Part shown: one piece after another, positions 24,235-35,800 of the stretch
How positions within the stretch are numbered: the first letter of the stretch is position 1
Layout: each line of letters opens with the position of its first letter
NCBI GenBank assembly: GCA_025617745.1
Contig: CM046859.1
Location: forward strand, 26,525,371-26,589,370
DNA from: Heliocidaris erythrogramma
Taxonomy: Eukaryota > Echinodermata > Echinoidea > Camarodonta > Echinometridae
DNA length: 64,000 bases
Reading direction: 5' to 3'
Notes under the pieces: model-generated
Database searches by the model: none
What the model saw: only the letters and a program-made list of their open reading frames with translations
What the model was told of the DNA's origin: nothing
Position numbers and translations under genes: made by a program

Positions 24235-25048
24235 TCTTTATTCAGTACGGCGTTATAACGCCCTAAATTACGGCGATAAAACACCCTATTACGGCGTTAT
24301 AATGCTCTATTACGGCGATATTACGCCCTGTTAGGGCGTTATAACGCCCTAAATTTTGGCGATATAACGCCCTAATACGGCGATATAACGCCCTATATTA
24401 CGGCGTGATAACGCCCTATTACGGCGTAATAACGCCCTATTACGGCGATATAACGCCCTATTACGGCGATATAACGCCCTATTATGGCGTTATAAGTTAT
24501 AACGCCCTAAATTACGGCGTCATAAAGCCCTAAATTACGGCGTAATAACGCCCTATTACGGCGATATAACGCCCTATTACGGCGTTATAACACCCTAAAT
24601 TACGGCGATATAACGCCCAATTACGGCATTATAACGCCCTATTATGGCGATATTACGCCCTATTACGGCGTTATAACGTCCTAAATTACGGCGTAATAAC
24701 GCCCTAAATTATGGCGATATAACGCCCTAGTACAGCGATATAACGCCCTAATACGGCGATATAACGTCCTATTACGGCGTAATAACGCCCTAAATTACGG
24801 CGTAATAACGCCCTATTACGGCGATATAACGCCCTAACACCCTAAATTACGGCGTAATAACGCCATAAATTACGGCGGTATAACGTCCAATTACGGCATT
24901 ATAACGCCCTCTTATGGCGATATTACGGCGTTATAACGTCCTAAATTACGGCGTAATAACGCCCTAAATTATGGCGATATAACGCCCTAGTACGGCGTTA
25001 TAACGCCCTAAATTACGGCGTTATAACGCCCTATTACGGCGATACTAA
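24235..25048. repeat. Palindromic minisatellite (GGCGTTATAACGCC units)
   Basis: Roughly three dozen units of about 21-24 bp on the theme TACGGCGTTATAACGCCCTA, with GGCGATATAACGCC and GGCGTAATAACGCC variants. Most units contain a 14 bp palindrome or near-palindrome, so the array can form many small cruciforms. It lies inside the 8.2 kb element, upstream of the ORF1-like region. Confidence 0.85.
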
Positions 25049-25552
25049 AATCAGCCACTGTACTTATGATATTGATAAGATATTGCCTCCACAAAGTAAC
25101 ACAGATATTTGAGTGTGGGCATAAAGCATGCAGTATGAGTGTGGGCATAAAGCATGCAGTATGAGTATGAAGAGTAAAGCGTGTACGGTGTAGTAATAGT
25201 GAAAACTAAGTGATCCAGATTGAGTGAGGAACAAAATGGCAGCATTGAGTGAGAAATGCACAAGGGATCACATACAGTACACGTGTGCACACCCAGTGTA
25301 TACGCGAGGTGAGATGTGTGGGACTAGGTGGCAGCTTTTTGCAGAGCAGGAAACAAAGCTAAAGATGAAGGACTTGCTGGAATTAGACCTATTTACTAAT
25401 TACACAAAAAATCACCCACAAACTCTCCGAAGCAAACAATTCTTCACTTTTGCAAAGATCAATACAAAAAGAAAATATGGCCCATGGGATTCCAAAATAA
25501 CAGAATTTTAGAATTAGATCGCGAAGGGAGAGACACAGTGCGATCGAGTGTT

Positions 25553-25813
25553 TTAAATCGACAACACAGTACGGGGAGAGATCGGGTCGGCAAGGAAATT
25601 CCATTTTTTCATCAAAAATAATCGTCAAATTGTGAAATCAGAGTGCCTGATTACAGTAATCCTCTTGAAATGTAAAGTATAGATTTTCATCTTACCTGCC
25701 AAAATTAAGCGTTGCGACTGACCAAACTAGTAGGCGAGCAAGATTTTGGTTAATTGTACCTAGCTAGAGCTCCACCACCTAACACCAGTGGTGGTGGAGC
25801 TCCCTGGAGTTAA
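25553..25813 (-). repeat. Right terminal inverted repeat of the 8.2 kb element
   Basis: The reverse complement matches 17649-17860 and 18268-18335. The outer end has GAGCTCCACCACC...GGTGGTGGAGCTC, a near-perfect hairpin. It is uninterrupted here, so it serves as the reference for the broken left copy. Confidence 0.75.
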
Positions 25814-25832
25814 CGAACAATAAGAATATCCC

Positions 25833-25975
25833 GAGAGAGAACTTCACAACCTGACAACTGATTCTGTTCCCTCTCACTTCATTTTTCCTTTAGGCTGCTA
25901 ACATCACTACAAATTTGGCAGAGAGAACTTCAAATCTGATTTTTCTTCCCTCTCACATCATTTTAATACCTTTAG
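25833..25975 (+). repeat. Duplicated splice-acceptor segment
   Basis: The segment from GAGAGAACTTCA through CCCTCTCAC and CTTTAGGCTGCT occurs twice, ending at two acceptors: CCTTTAG|GCTGCTAAC near 25896 and CCTTTAG|GCTGCTCC at 25975. Only the second opens a coding exon; use of the first would put TAA two codons in. Confidence 0.8.
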
Positions 25976-26134
25976 GCTGCTCCAACACCAATATGAAGTG
26001 CAATTGTGATTCCAACGTGAGAGATATTGAAAATCTCCCGGTCAAAGCGCTTTGCTTCGGTGACACTGATGGTGACGTAGGAACGGAGTGGGGTATCTAT
26101 ACGTTGGGACCCCTCCTCTGCACTGGTGATACAA
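25976..26134 (+). CDS. Fibrinogen-like unit 1, CNCD exon
   Basis: 159 nt, phase 1-1, donor GTAAGT. Joined to the previous exon it reads C-S-N-T-N-M-K-C-N-C-D-S-N, then N-L-P-V-K-A-L-C-F-G-D-T-D and T-L-G-P-L-L-C-T-G-D. CNCD, LPV, FGDTD and LGPLxC are in the same order as in CNTNAP fibrinogen-like regions. It closes unit 1 (174 codons). The acceptor is preceded by a duplicated decoy copy of itself. Confidence 0.88.
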
Positions 26135-26629
26135 GTAAGTGGAACGACTGGGGCAGTTCTTTGTGTGTTGCAAGCAGCTTGTCTGAGGTAACCAAATTAT
26201 GTCATCAGGCAAGCAGATTTCATATTTTAGCACCTGGACTGCCTGACATAGCATTTTTCCTCAAGTAATTTTCAGCCATCCTCTAACATGATCATTTTCT
26301 TGGGGGGCAGGGCAAAGGGCTGTAAAACAAACCCCCCCCCCCCCAAAAAAAAAAAAAAATGAAGGCATTTAAGTTTTATGTTTATATTTTTTTGCGAGCA
26401 TGAATGAATGAGCTAATATTAATACTCAAATTATTGAAATCCATTTACCGATAGATACAAATGTAGTACATGTATGCCAATGACAATTTGAAAAGTGTTT
26501 TATGAAAAACTTTTGCTGAAAACACTCCTCCCTCAATTGCGTTACTTGTGTGTTCATTTGGAAGGTGATATGAAACAAGCAGCTGAAAATTTTGTCTTTG
26601 TCCTGTGTTTGATCAATCTTCCCTTCCAG

Positions 26630-26671
26630 GTGAATGGTTCACTAGTATTACAAATGCAATCGCTGGAGCAG
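26630..26671 (+). CDS. Small linker exon after unit 1
   Basis: 42 nt, phase 1-1, acceptor CCCTTCCAG, donor GTAAAC. It encodes S-E-W-F-T-S-I-T-N-A-I-A-G-A. It is supported by phase and clean splice sites, and by its position directly after the CNCD exon. Confidence 0.6.
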
Positions 26672-27326
26672 GTAAACGTAAGTACAAAACACATTCACTT
26701 ATCTTTGAAAATATGATTCTTGAGTGAGTTTTACATTGACACATGTACATATACATGTACTGTATGTTAATAATAGGATCACTTTGTCAATATTCATGTA
26801 GTCTATACTGTATATGTGCTTGCATGGCATGTAGGATTGGGGGGGGGGGGGGGGTTGTTTGTCCAGACACTTAACAAATATAAAACCGTCTCGTCTGCTG
26901 TTGCATTTCACAAAAAATATGCATCAAATAAAACCAACCACCATGAATATTTGTCATAACGTGTGGTATACATGTTTTTCCTAGCAAAATCTTGTGACAT
27001 ATACATGTACAAACAGAATTAAAATTTAACTTGTAAATGTTCACTATATCATTTCCTTTTGTTTACAATTTCTGTCAAAAATGTATACAGTGAATTACTT
27101 GTATAATTTGGGGGGAGGGGGGGGGTTGATAGATGCATGTAATAATTCATGAACTTGTTGGATACGATAAATCATACGAATAAAATACACATATCTTAGA
27201 GCCGCCAGCCCGAGTTTTCTCAAGCAATTTATGAAACGCGTTTCGCTCCTTTATCAGAAAAAAAAAATTTCTGAAAATTGCCTGTTTTGAAGTGATATGG
27301 AACCTTTTTATATTTTATTCTCATAG
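26672..27326. other. Intron with poly-G runs
   Basis: G runs lie near 26838-26854 and 27111-27125. No other feature. Confidence 0.4.
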
Positions 27327-27407
27327 CGTTCCATGGAATTATCGGGCATCATAAGAGGTTTAGCCTTTCCAGTAGCACAACGCCCCATCGGAGAAACGGG
27401 CAGACAT
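27327..27407 (+). CDS. Linker exon, basic and Ser/Thr-rich
   Basis: 81 nt, phase 1-1, acceptor TTCTCATAG, donor GTGAGT. It encodes A-F-H-G-I-I-G-H-H-K-R-F-S-L-S-S-S-T-T, then P-H-R-R-N-G-Q. No domain recognised. It is likely part of an exposed linker between fibrinogen-like units 1 and 2. Confidence 0.55.
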
Positions 27408-27574
27408 GTGAGTGGTCGATTAATTGACTTAACCCGTTGACTACTGAATTCTTTAACTCTCATAGGCTTAATACAGGAGCCACCCGGTTCCCGTAGTCAA
27501 TGGGTTAACAAGCTCAAGCCTATAGCATTTACTAATACCACAGTCACACCAACAAGACCGACTTTGTCTAGACT

Positions 27575-27740
27575 AGTAGATGGTCTAGGGGTAACATCTA
27601 CGGTGATCAGCTCTCTGCATTCAACTACAAACTGACTCTGATCGGACCCAGGTTTGAATCTCAGTCACGTCTCTTGGACGGTGACGTTAAAGGTCGGTCC
27701 CAGACGTAAATACCGTAATCATATTTGATTGATAAACGTC
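27575..27740 (+). repeat. tRNA-derived SINE-like sequence
   Basis: TGGTCTAGGGG (box A-like) and GGTTTGAATCTC (box B-like) are spaced as in a tRNA promoter, although the cloverleaf is not intact. It is followed by GTCTCTTGGACGGTGACG. Confidence 0.6.
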
Positions 27741-27769
27741 TGTAAAAACCAAGACCGACCCTAGACTGA

Positions 27770-28169
27770 CAATTCTTGCTACCCCAAATACGCAATTTCG
27801 CCAACAGAGGTGTTTGTCATGCAAACCACGCATGCTCAGTGCTGACAATATCCCGATTGGGTCGACAAGTGTTTGTCTTTTTGCATTGAAAATGTACACA
27901 GGTATTACAAAAATCCTCGAGTTTGAGTATAAATTAACCGACATGTTTGAAAAGATACCATGATTTATTGAGACAATTGGTTGCATTTTCAAAATTTGAG
28001 TGGTTTATGTCATGCGATCCGAAAATTAAGCATTTTAGCACTCATTTTATTCATCAGCCGTAGTATTTCAATACGGACCGGAAGTGAAGTTGACGAAGAT
28101 TGCGGACCATTTCCATGCATAATATTGCCCTCTACGTCGAAAATTGCATATTTGAGGTAGCGAGAATTG
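27770..28169. mobile_element. MITE family A, copy 2
   Basis: It starts CAATTCTTGCTACCCCAAAT and ends ATTTGAGGTAGCGAGAATTG, giving inverted repeats of about 24 bp. It is collinear with 1447-1849, with small indels. It is inserted in the element at 27544-28252. Confidence 0.8.
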
Positions 28170-28269
28170 ACCAAACAAAAATTTACATTATCTTGAATGG
28201 CCAAGAGTCGGTCGGTTTAGAGTCTGTGTGGAGTCGGTTTGGTGGTGTGACTCGGGTATAACGAAACTA

Positions 28270-29335
28270 CTGGCAGAATGGGCTATAATAAAAATATTTC
28301 AAGTGTGTGAGTGAGATGGTAAACTTTTTCACCAAGTTGAATAGATTATCCATCTCACAAATGAGAAAATTGTATCATTATAATTAAAGAGGTTTTGATG
28401 CAATTTTGCTTATTAATCAAAAGGGTACCCAGTCATCAAGATTCGCACTGCATATATGACAATCGTTAGATGCAAGCTCTGTGTTAAAGTATACATGTCC
28501 GTGTGGTGGCTTAAAATGCTTCATTAGTTTCCCTGTACGCTATTTCACCAAATAGATTATCTATCTCGCAAATGAGAAAATTAGATTGCGGTACATGTAT
28601 GAAACATCCATACTATTATCATTATCATAGATGAAAAATTAATAATAATAATAATAATACCACTGTTCTTGTATAGCGCATATCACATTATAATATAACG
28701 TCCCTATGCGCTTCCAAAGGGTTTTGGATATTATTACCCTGGCTTTAGCTCCGGCAGCCATAATCAGCGCACAGTGCATTTCAAGGAATAAATCCTGCCA
28801 GGTACCCATTTACTACACCTGGGTGGAGAGTGGCAAATGTGGCAAATTAAGAGGTTTTGATGCAAATGCTCATTAATAGTCAAAAGGTAACTTGGGCTAT
28901 TATAAACATATTTCAAGTTTATGAGTAAGATAGTAAACTATTTCACCAAATAGATTATCTATCTCACAAATGAGAAAAATTAAATATTTGTGGTACATAT
29001 ACATGTATGAAACTTCCATACTTATCATTATCATGGATAAAAAATTAAGAGGTTTTGATGCAATATTGCTCATTAATCAAAAGGCAAAATGGGCTATTAT
29101 ACAAATATTTTAGGTTTATGTGTGAGATGGTAAACTTTTTCACCAAGTTGAATAGATTACCCAGCTCACAAATGAGAAAATTGTATCATTGTAATTATTA
29201 GGTTTTGATGCAATTTTGCTTGTTATTCAAAAGGGTACCCAGTCATCGTTAGATGCTAGCTTTGTGTTAAAGTATACATGTACGTGTTGGTGGCTTAAAA
29301 TGCTTACCGGTAATTAGTTTCCCTGTACGCTGTGA
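28270..29335. repeat. Partial tandem duplications with an embedded SINE 3' end
   Basis: Blocks with GTAAACTTTTTCACCAAGTT, AGGTTTTGATGCAATTTTGC and TTAGTTTCCCTGTACGCT recur (about 28310-28560, 28910-29060 and 29115-29335), showing repeated segmental duplication. At about 28638-28850 a minus-strand SINE 3' part ((AAT)n, GCGCATA, CACCTGGGTGGAGAGTGGCA) is inserted; it is related to the SINE at 55097. Confidence 0.65.
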
Positions 29336-29870
29336 GGATGGATATCAGTATCGAATGTTGCATGTCCACTGATGATTGTACATGTGTACAGTACGTGCTG
29401 GTAAATAGAGTAAACATCATCAAATGTGTAATATCCTGTCATCAAACATGCATTATGCATTTTTGTCTGACCAAAATACCTTGGGTGGAGAAGTATGCAA
29501 GAATGGTAAAAAATAATGTAGGTCAAGTGATGCGTGATTGGCCATTCATATATATATATATAGATTGTTTCTATGTAAAATAGTGATTACATATTACACC
29601 GTGTTGCCAAGTTAGATACTTTAATTATGATAATTTACAATTAAATTGCTAATATTTACGAACGGCACAATGTACCGCATTGAAATACATATAGACTGAA
29701 AATTTTCTGTGATTTTGGCTCTTTCTCCTAATGTACAAAGAGTAATCCCTGGCATTCAGGAAGATGATGCAAAAATGTCACTTTAAAGGACACACTGTAC
29801 CGCCATGGGCAAAATACATTTCTAAAACACACGGACTGAAATCTGTTTGTTGTTGTTGTTGTATCCATAG
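29336..29870. other. Intron, nothing recognised
   Basis: A (TA)n tract lies near 29549. Otherwise unique sequence up to the acceptor TATCCATAG. Confidence 0.4.
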
Positions 29871-29945
29871 CCATATCTGCCACTTTGAAGTCATTCTTAG
29901 ATGGATTGTCCTCCTCTGGACACGGGCGAAAACGAAGATCTGCAG
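29871..29945 (+). CDS. Linker exon with furin-type RKRR site
   Basis: 75 nt, phase 1-1, acceptor TATCCATAG, donor GTACGT. It encodes S-I-S-A-T-L-K-S-F-L-D-G-L-S-S-S-G-H-G and then R-K-R-R-S-A. R-K-R-R followed by Ser-Ala fits the R-x-K/R-R consensus of furin-type proprotein convertases (known). If it is coding and exposed, the protein may be cut between units 1 and 2. Confidence 0.6.
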
Positions 29946-29987
29946 GTACGTACATGTAAATGTTACTATTGTCCCAAGTCACCCAGG

Positions 29988-30112
29988 GCCCCGTTTCGTG
30001 AAACGTTTACCGGTAGTCATTGACAAGTTAGCATAATTGTTTTAAGCTAATCCTTGAATCTGATTGGCTGAGAGCAAATTTGTTAGTAAAAATCACAGAC
30101 AAGATATCTGAT
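29988..30112. mobile_element. MITE of the GATTGGCTGAGAGCA family
   Basis: GGGCCCCGTTTCGTGAAACG opens a short imperfect palindrome with the core CTTGAATCTGATTGGCTGAG. Relatives lie at 38340-38482 and 44966-45062. It is immediately followed by a C run of about 35 bases (30115-30150). Confidence 0.6.
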
Positions 30113-30113
30113 G

Positions 30114-30151
<38 letters not shown>

Positions 30152-30453
30152 TTTGCAGTGAATGTAATGTTGCATATTTTGCTTGACCAGATACATGTTA
30201 CTCGTCTACTGCATGACGCAATAAACAATTCATAATGAATTTGAGCTAGTTGCTCTCTAAATGCAATTCTATTTAGTACTGGAACCAAATCACGAAGGTC
30301 AGCTTTTAAGAACGTCTCTCTTCAACATTAAAGGCAGTAAATCTCACCCCCCCCCCCCCACCCCACCACCCAATGTAGCCCAGAACACTGCCTTTTCATG
30401 TTAATTGAAATTCATGTGTAAAATGATTATTATTTTACCTTACGATTCATTGT

Positions 30454-30720
30454 AATAATAATAATAATAGCTACATTTATATTGCGCACGTATCCATCCC
30501 AGAGCAGAGGATGCTCAAGGCGCCTACAAAGGAGATATTATTACCCTGGTCATCGGATACTGGCATGCCCGCACACAATGTTGCACATTCTCCAGCAATG
30601 GGCAGTACAGTGATGCTCAAATTGCTAAACAAACGACATTAACTTTCGCATCCTGCCGGGTGATAATTGCCTCGTTCTACGGACAAACACTTGTGGAGGG
30701 TTTACATGCTTACATGTACA
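30454..30720 (-). repeat. SINE/LINE 3' tail with (AAT)n
   Basis: (AATAAT)n then GCTACATTTATATTGCGCA; on the minus strand this is a GCGCAATATAA-(ATT)n tail like those at 21390, 28638, 47035 and 55097. Confidence 0.6.
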
Positions 30721-30868
30721 TGGCCGTTCATCCTTTCTTAACATTATGGGGGGGGGGGGGGGGCATCAATGCCCCATGATGTGTTATATTTTTGCTTTTG
30801 ATAACTGCTTCAGGTGTGCAGCAGCATTATCTTAATTTCTGTTACTTTTCTGGATGAAAAGAAAGTTT

Positions 30869-31121
30869 AGAGGGAAAGTCCACCCTGGTATTAAAGTTGA
30901 TATGAATAATAGAAGAAAAATGAGAGATTTTGGTGGTGCAGGGTAAATGGGAGAGGAGCTTGCAAGATACGTCACAGAGTTGCCAATTTGTGTTTTGATT
31001 GATTACAACTTCAAAAATTCATCACTTTCTTTATTTTGCTCAATCCTTTACTGATTTGTTTCTTTAATTTTCCGCTTCTTTTAAAACTAACTTGTAATGA
31101 GGGTGGACTAATTGCCCTTCA
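30869..31121. mobile_element. MITE with AGTCCACCCT termini
   Basis: AGAGGGAAAGTCCACCCTGG at the left and AGGGTGGACTAATTGCCCTT at the right are inverted, with GATACGTCACAGAGTTGCC inside. It is distantly related to the TTAA-flanked palindromes at 1 and 54361. Confidence 0.65.
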
Positions 31122-32138
31122 AGACTTTTGATCACAATTCTAAATTTGGACCTGAATTTGGACCTTTATAAGATAAAATTATGGCTGATACTGCAATTAT
31201 GAATCAGATGGACAGAATAATTTCTTTTTCTGGAAATAGTCTGTGTAATTTTACCTACATGTAAGCTTAAGTTCAAAGTAGAATTTGCAGCTCTTTGTCA
31301 AATTTATGCATTATGAAACTTTAGAATGTGTATTTTATCAAATGATCCTGTTTTGGGATTTTCTCTCCATATATAAATTTGAATCTGTTCAATGTACATG
31401 TACCTTTAGAAACAAAACGAGACACAAAACTCTTAGCTTTCAAAAATGCATAAGCAACAGTTCTCAGACTGTCAAACTGAGAACTTTTCCACAGCAATAA
31501 GAAAAGTCAAATTAAAAAAATGAATCTTCCACATAAGCATTGAATGAGTATGAATAGCCAAATAGTTGCTAATCTTCTGTGAATAAGAAGGCTACATGTA
31601 TGTTTTGATCGGGTTAGTTCTGGATCGGAATTAGCGGGCTACATATGATGATGATGATGATGATGATGATGGCTTCTTCTATAGCGCCGGTATCCGCCTC
31701 AATTGGGCGCTCATGGTGCTTGCTCAGGATGTCTCACAAATTTCAATGTTTTCAGACCGTGGTTGAAATTCTGTTCCTTTCCAAAAATTGTCTTGATAGT
31801 CATACATGTATTTCAAAACCTTGGGATAATGAGGACACATCTACATGAACATGTATTGAGTGAACTGCACTTCGAAGCTATATGCATACATTTTTTTTTT
31901 ATTATACTAGACTGTATCCCCGTCAGGGAGTATCAACCCTTGGTATTTCTCTTTTCGAAGTCCCCAAGATCTTATACTCAATTGCTTCCACCTCGATTCA
32001 ACACCCTTCTGGCTCTCAACAGATGATATCCTCTATCAGATTTTCACTTTACCATTTCTCTCATTTTTCGGCTTTGATTATTAAAGACGAATGCCAAACT
32101 AGACTTTCCCTTTCAAGGGCTTTCGCTTTCGATTACAG
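31122..32138. other. Intron, (ATG)n and SINE-tail fragment
   Basis: (ATGATG)n lies at 31646-31672, followed by CTTCTATAGCGCCGG, a minus-strand SINE/LINE tail remnant. The open frames at 31645-32169 do not fit the gene's phase and stop inside; only 32139-32228 does. Confidence 0.45.
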
Positions 32139-32228
32139 TTTCGGTCGCTGGTGCTCTGCTTCAAAGTGAGACGAAGATGCTGACTGGCACCTCTCTCCGT
32201 ATAAGTTCTGTTTCCAAAACAACTAAAA
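32139..32228 (+). CDS. Linker exon, Ser/Thr-rich
   Basis: 90 nt, phase 1-1, acceptor GATTACAG, donor GTAAGT. It encodes V-S-V-A-G-A-L-L-Q-S-E-T-K-M-L-T-G-T, then S-L-R-I-S-S-V-S-K-T-T-K. No domain recognised. It directly follows the RKRR exon, so it would form the new N-terminus region after cleavage. Confidence 0.55.
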
Positions 32229-32805
32229 GTAAGTATTAGTAATTCCCTTTCCATAAAAGTTTCAAATGTACATTTCAAAGTTCATTCATGATATGCATAC
32301 AAAATAAAGATTGACTGCATGGTTATGAAATACAACAAGTGCCCAGTATTTTAAGCGTCCTGTATATGTTTTGAATTATCAATTTATCTTTGGAATCAAT
32401 AGTGGAGCATCTTCTGCATGCAGCTTGGGTTAAACACCAAACACTTTAATCCCATCTATAGTTTTGGTAAGCCCTTAATTTTGTTTTCCGTATTCTTCAG
32501 ATTTCTATGATTTGTAAAGAGAGCGAAATAATAGCAAATCTAAGCTGCTGTAATTTTTTCCTTTTCTCTGCATGGTAAGTAGAAATTTTGTACAAAAGAA
32601 CTTTACAATTCCATAATTCTAACCATCATTACATTAAAAATGTTTAAAGCAAAAATAGAGAGGACCATACATGTAGCTCATGAAAATGACATTTCAGTTC
32701 AGCAAGCTATATGCTGATAAAGCAGTCTGGACAAGCCCGACAAGTATTTTTGAGTGATTGGTCCCTTTTAATCCTGTGACCTTTGACCCGAGCAGGTTCA
32801 TTTGT

Positions 32806-35800
32806 CAAATGGTCAAAAATGGGAGTTTTGTGAGGATTTTTGGAAACATACATTTTTAGAAAGATAATGTTATGCCTAAAACTATAAATGTTGTTTCCAA
32901 ATTTTAAATTTACTTTTCAGGTATTTTTAGAATTCTAATTTTGGTCAAATTTATGATTTATGAATTATTGAAAAAAAAATGCCCTTAATTGCAATAGAGA
33001 TAGGAATTCCTACAGTTTGTATCATGAGAAATGATATTGGAGATGACTTTCGTGAAAAAGAAATGCAGAAAATATATAAATATATTATCAAATAAATATA
33101 TGCTTTTATGCATATTTTACAACGCCCTCTACAATAATCATGAAACATTTGTCCTCTGCTCCGATGATGACTGTTTCCGACTATGTAATTAAAACCCTGG
33201 AAAAAATTATTAGACCAAGCTTCTGTCTATGGATGCACATTTTATGGCATATTTGACGACAATGGGCATGTACTACATGTACATGTATGTGTTATATAAT
33301 ATGGGAAACTGCTTGTGGGAGCTCACCAAACTGTTTACATTGCAACCTCCATCACAAGTCATAAAGTGCCAATTTGTAAATTCATTGAATTCCAACATCA
33401 TAACATTAACTTTGGAGTCCAGAGCTAAAGTCAAAATAGGTATCAAGTATAAGATTGGGAAACTGTGCTTACCCCCAAACTATTTACATGATGCATCCTC
33501 CATCACAACTTGTAAACTGCAAATTATCGATACCTATGGGATTTTGTTGTTACCACGGTCGTGGCCATATAACAAATTACGAAATGGCAAGAAGAGTGAA
33601 TCTGACCAATCAGAATCCTTCATTCAAGGAACCCATCTTTTATGATATAATATTATATAATATATCATATTCATTATATTATTTACTTTGAAAATATTTT
33701 GGCACATTGAGTGACAGTCAACATTTACACAAGCAATTCTCTTCTTCATAGTCTTACTTTTATTTCTCTCAGTATTTTGTATTCAATCAGCATGCTCTTC
33801 CCCTCTTTTGGCTTCTTCATGTACCAGTCTCTTGCGCACCAGTGCACGGTGTGCCCATTTTCACATTGGTGTTTTTAAAAATAAATATTCATCTCGTTTT
33901 TCTCTGTCATTGCATCCTGGCATTATGTTTTTAAATGAGGACCGGCCTTATATGTCAGGTTCATCTTATAGACCGACAGCCAACGTGACCGATGACCAAT
34001 GAGAACCATGAAACAAAGAATTAGGCGTACATAAAAAGGAACATTTCTGTCTGTTATAGGCCATCTGTCTAGTGAACCCTGAAAAAAATCGTCAGAAGGT
34101 CCTAGAGACCTGGTGGGCTCTCGGTCTCTTGGAATTTTGGTCCCTTGAGATGTAGGCTTTTGGCATCAGCTCCTACTTTCTTATAACTCATACACTCACA
34201 TTAATTTCTTTCGAATCTCATGAAGCTGTTAAATAAATAATCATTACAGAAGGGCTTGAATGTAGGAAATGTTAAAGTGTACTGTTTGAATTATAAATCA
34301 ATGTATTATTAAGAATTATTTTGTTTTTATCTTAATGCGCTATCAGAATTCTCCTTCCACCTCGAAAAACTCTCTCTCTCTCTCCTTCACTTTCTCCAAA
34401 ATCCATATACATGTAATTCTTCTGTTTTTCAACTCTTCGCTATTCACTATGAATGAAATATTTGCCTTCTTTCATTTGTATGGAAAAAGGTATATACAGT
34501 ATTGAAACAAAAAAGTTTATTTTCTTTTTTACTGTAATTGTTTTTAAGCATGTTTCATTTAGGGCTTCCATTATCTCATAATAGTTTAATTTAAAATTAA
34601 CGTCCATTTCTCGGTATTAAAAGACTTTTAAATGGAAATATTATCAATATCTTGAAAAATTAACGCTTGATACGATAATGGTAGTAGATCAAGGGCATGG
34701 GGGAGGGGGGTTGTCAGTCCAAATTTGCCAAATGTCATATGAAAAAATGTTTTTATTTGGTTCAGATACATTGTATAACCTGTAGAATACATTGCATACT
34801 GAAAGATATTCAATTCGTTCTGAAAATGACATACATGTATCTTGAATTAAAAAAGAAAAATGGTTAAGAGAAAGAATAAAGGAAAATGAAGATTATAGAA
34901 GAAGAAGAAAGAGAGAGAGAGAGAGAGAGATCATTTAGCAAGATGGGGAGGGGGAATGCTAATAAAAGCTCAACATTACATGTATGATATCTCAACTTGC
35001 TTTATACAATCACTTGTGTAGGAATGTTAAATTTACAACGTTATGAGATTTGAAGGAAATTAGTACGTAAAATTGCATATGAGATCCAAGAATGGAGCAG
35101 TTGATGTTACATATCATGATTTACCTTGCTGTTTAGCTCAAAGTATGGCAAACTTACATACCTCCTCTCTCTGGATCTTCTTGAATGAATGGAAGTTTAT
35201 GTTTTTGCTGTTGCATGCCAAAGCGCAAACATTTTAGGGTCATATTCCATTATAAGCATAATGCCAGGATTCAATGACATAACATTGTGATGAATTGTAA
35301 TTTTGGAAACAATGTAGAGAAAGAATACCAAGAAAAAGGGGAGACAAACAAGAGAGGAAATTATCAAGATGAAAACTGTTAGTTGTACAATTAGTGTTGA
35401 TCCTATTCCATATCACTACTCTGTTATCTTATTTTATACCAATGTTGATATTGACTGTCGCTCCATGTGCCAACACAAGTATATGATATAATGAATTATG
35501 GTACGCTGATCAATCATGAACACAGCTAGCGCCCGTGGATGTTCACGCACTGCTTCTGCTAGTATGATATAATGAATTATGCCACTGATCAATTATTGGT
35601 CACTAATATTGAAGTATCAGCGATGCTTTTCATGGTGGAGAAACTGAATTGGAGGTTTATTTTTTCAAGGTTACAACCATGTAATCTTTCAAGGAATAAG
35701 AGCCCTGAAAAGGGCTGGTGAGTTCCACTAACTCACGCAAAGAGCTCTGTGGTTTTCAATGTTTCGAAATGCTCTGAAAATCATGACGAGAACACTTGTC

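Larger units (their letters stand above)
17649..25813 (-). mobile_element. 8.2 kb TTAA/TIR-bounded composite element carrying retroelement ORFs
   Basis: TTAACTCCA at 17649 and TGGAGTTAA ending at 25813 open long imperfect inverted repeats. Both start with a GAGCTCC-containing hairpin and share TAGTTTGGTC, GGCAGGTAAGATGAAAAT and GATTTCAC blocks in inverted order. Inside, on the minus strand and from right to left, are a palindromic minisatellite, a PHD-finger ORF1-like region, a LINE tail, and AP-endonuclease and reverse-transcriptase fragments. TTAA at both ends suggests a piggyBac- or Kolobok-type target site; GAACAA also occurs just outside both ends. It could be a DNA transposon that acquired a LINE, or a coincidence of nested insertions. 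All coding parts are broken. Confidence 0.65.
27544..28252. mobile_element. TIR element hosting a nested MITE
   Basis: The left end GTCACACCAACAAGACCGAC and the right end GTCGGTTTGGTGGTGTGAC are inverted. Inside are a tRNA-like sequence (about 27575-27740) and MITE family A copy 2 (27770-28169). Confidence 0.65.

Noticed and set aside
24235..25048. CRISPR-like array of short repeats
   Set aside because: Units are contiguous palindromic repeats with no unique spacers and no cas genes; the context is eukaryotic. It is a minisatellite.
31703..32169. Longer exon covering 31918-32167
   Set aside because: The frames compatible with phase 1 hit a stop near 32024; only 32139-32228 has both splice sites and the right phase.
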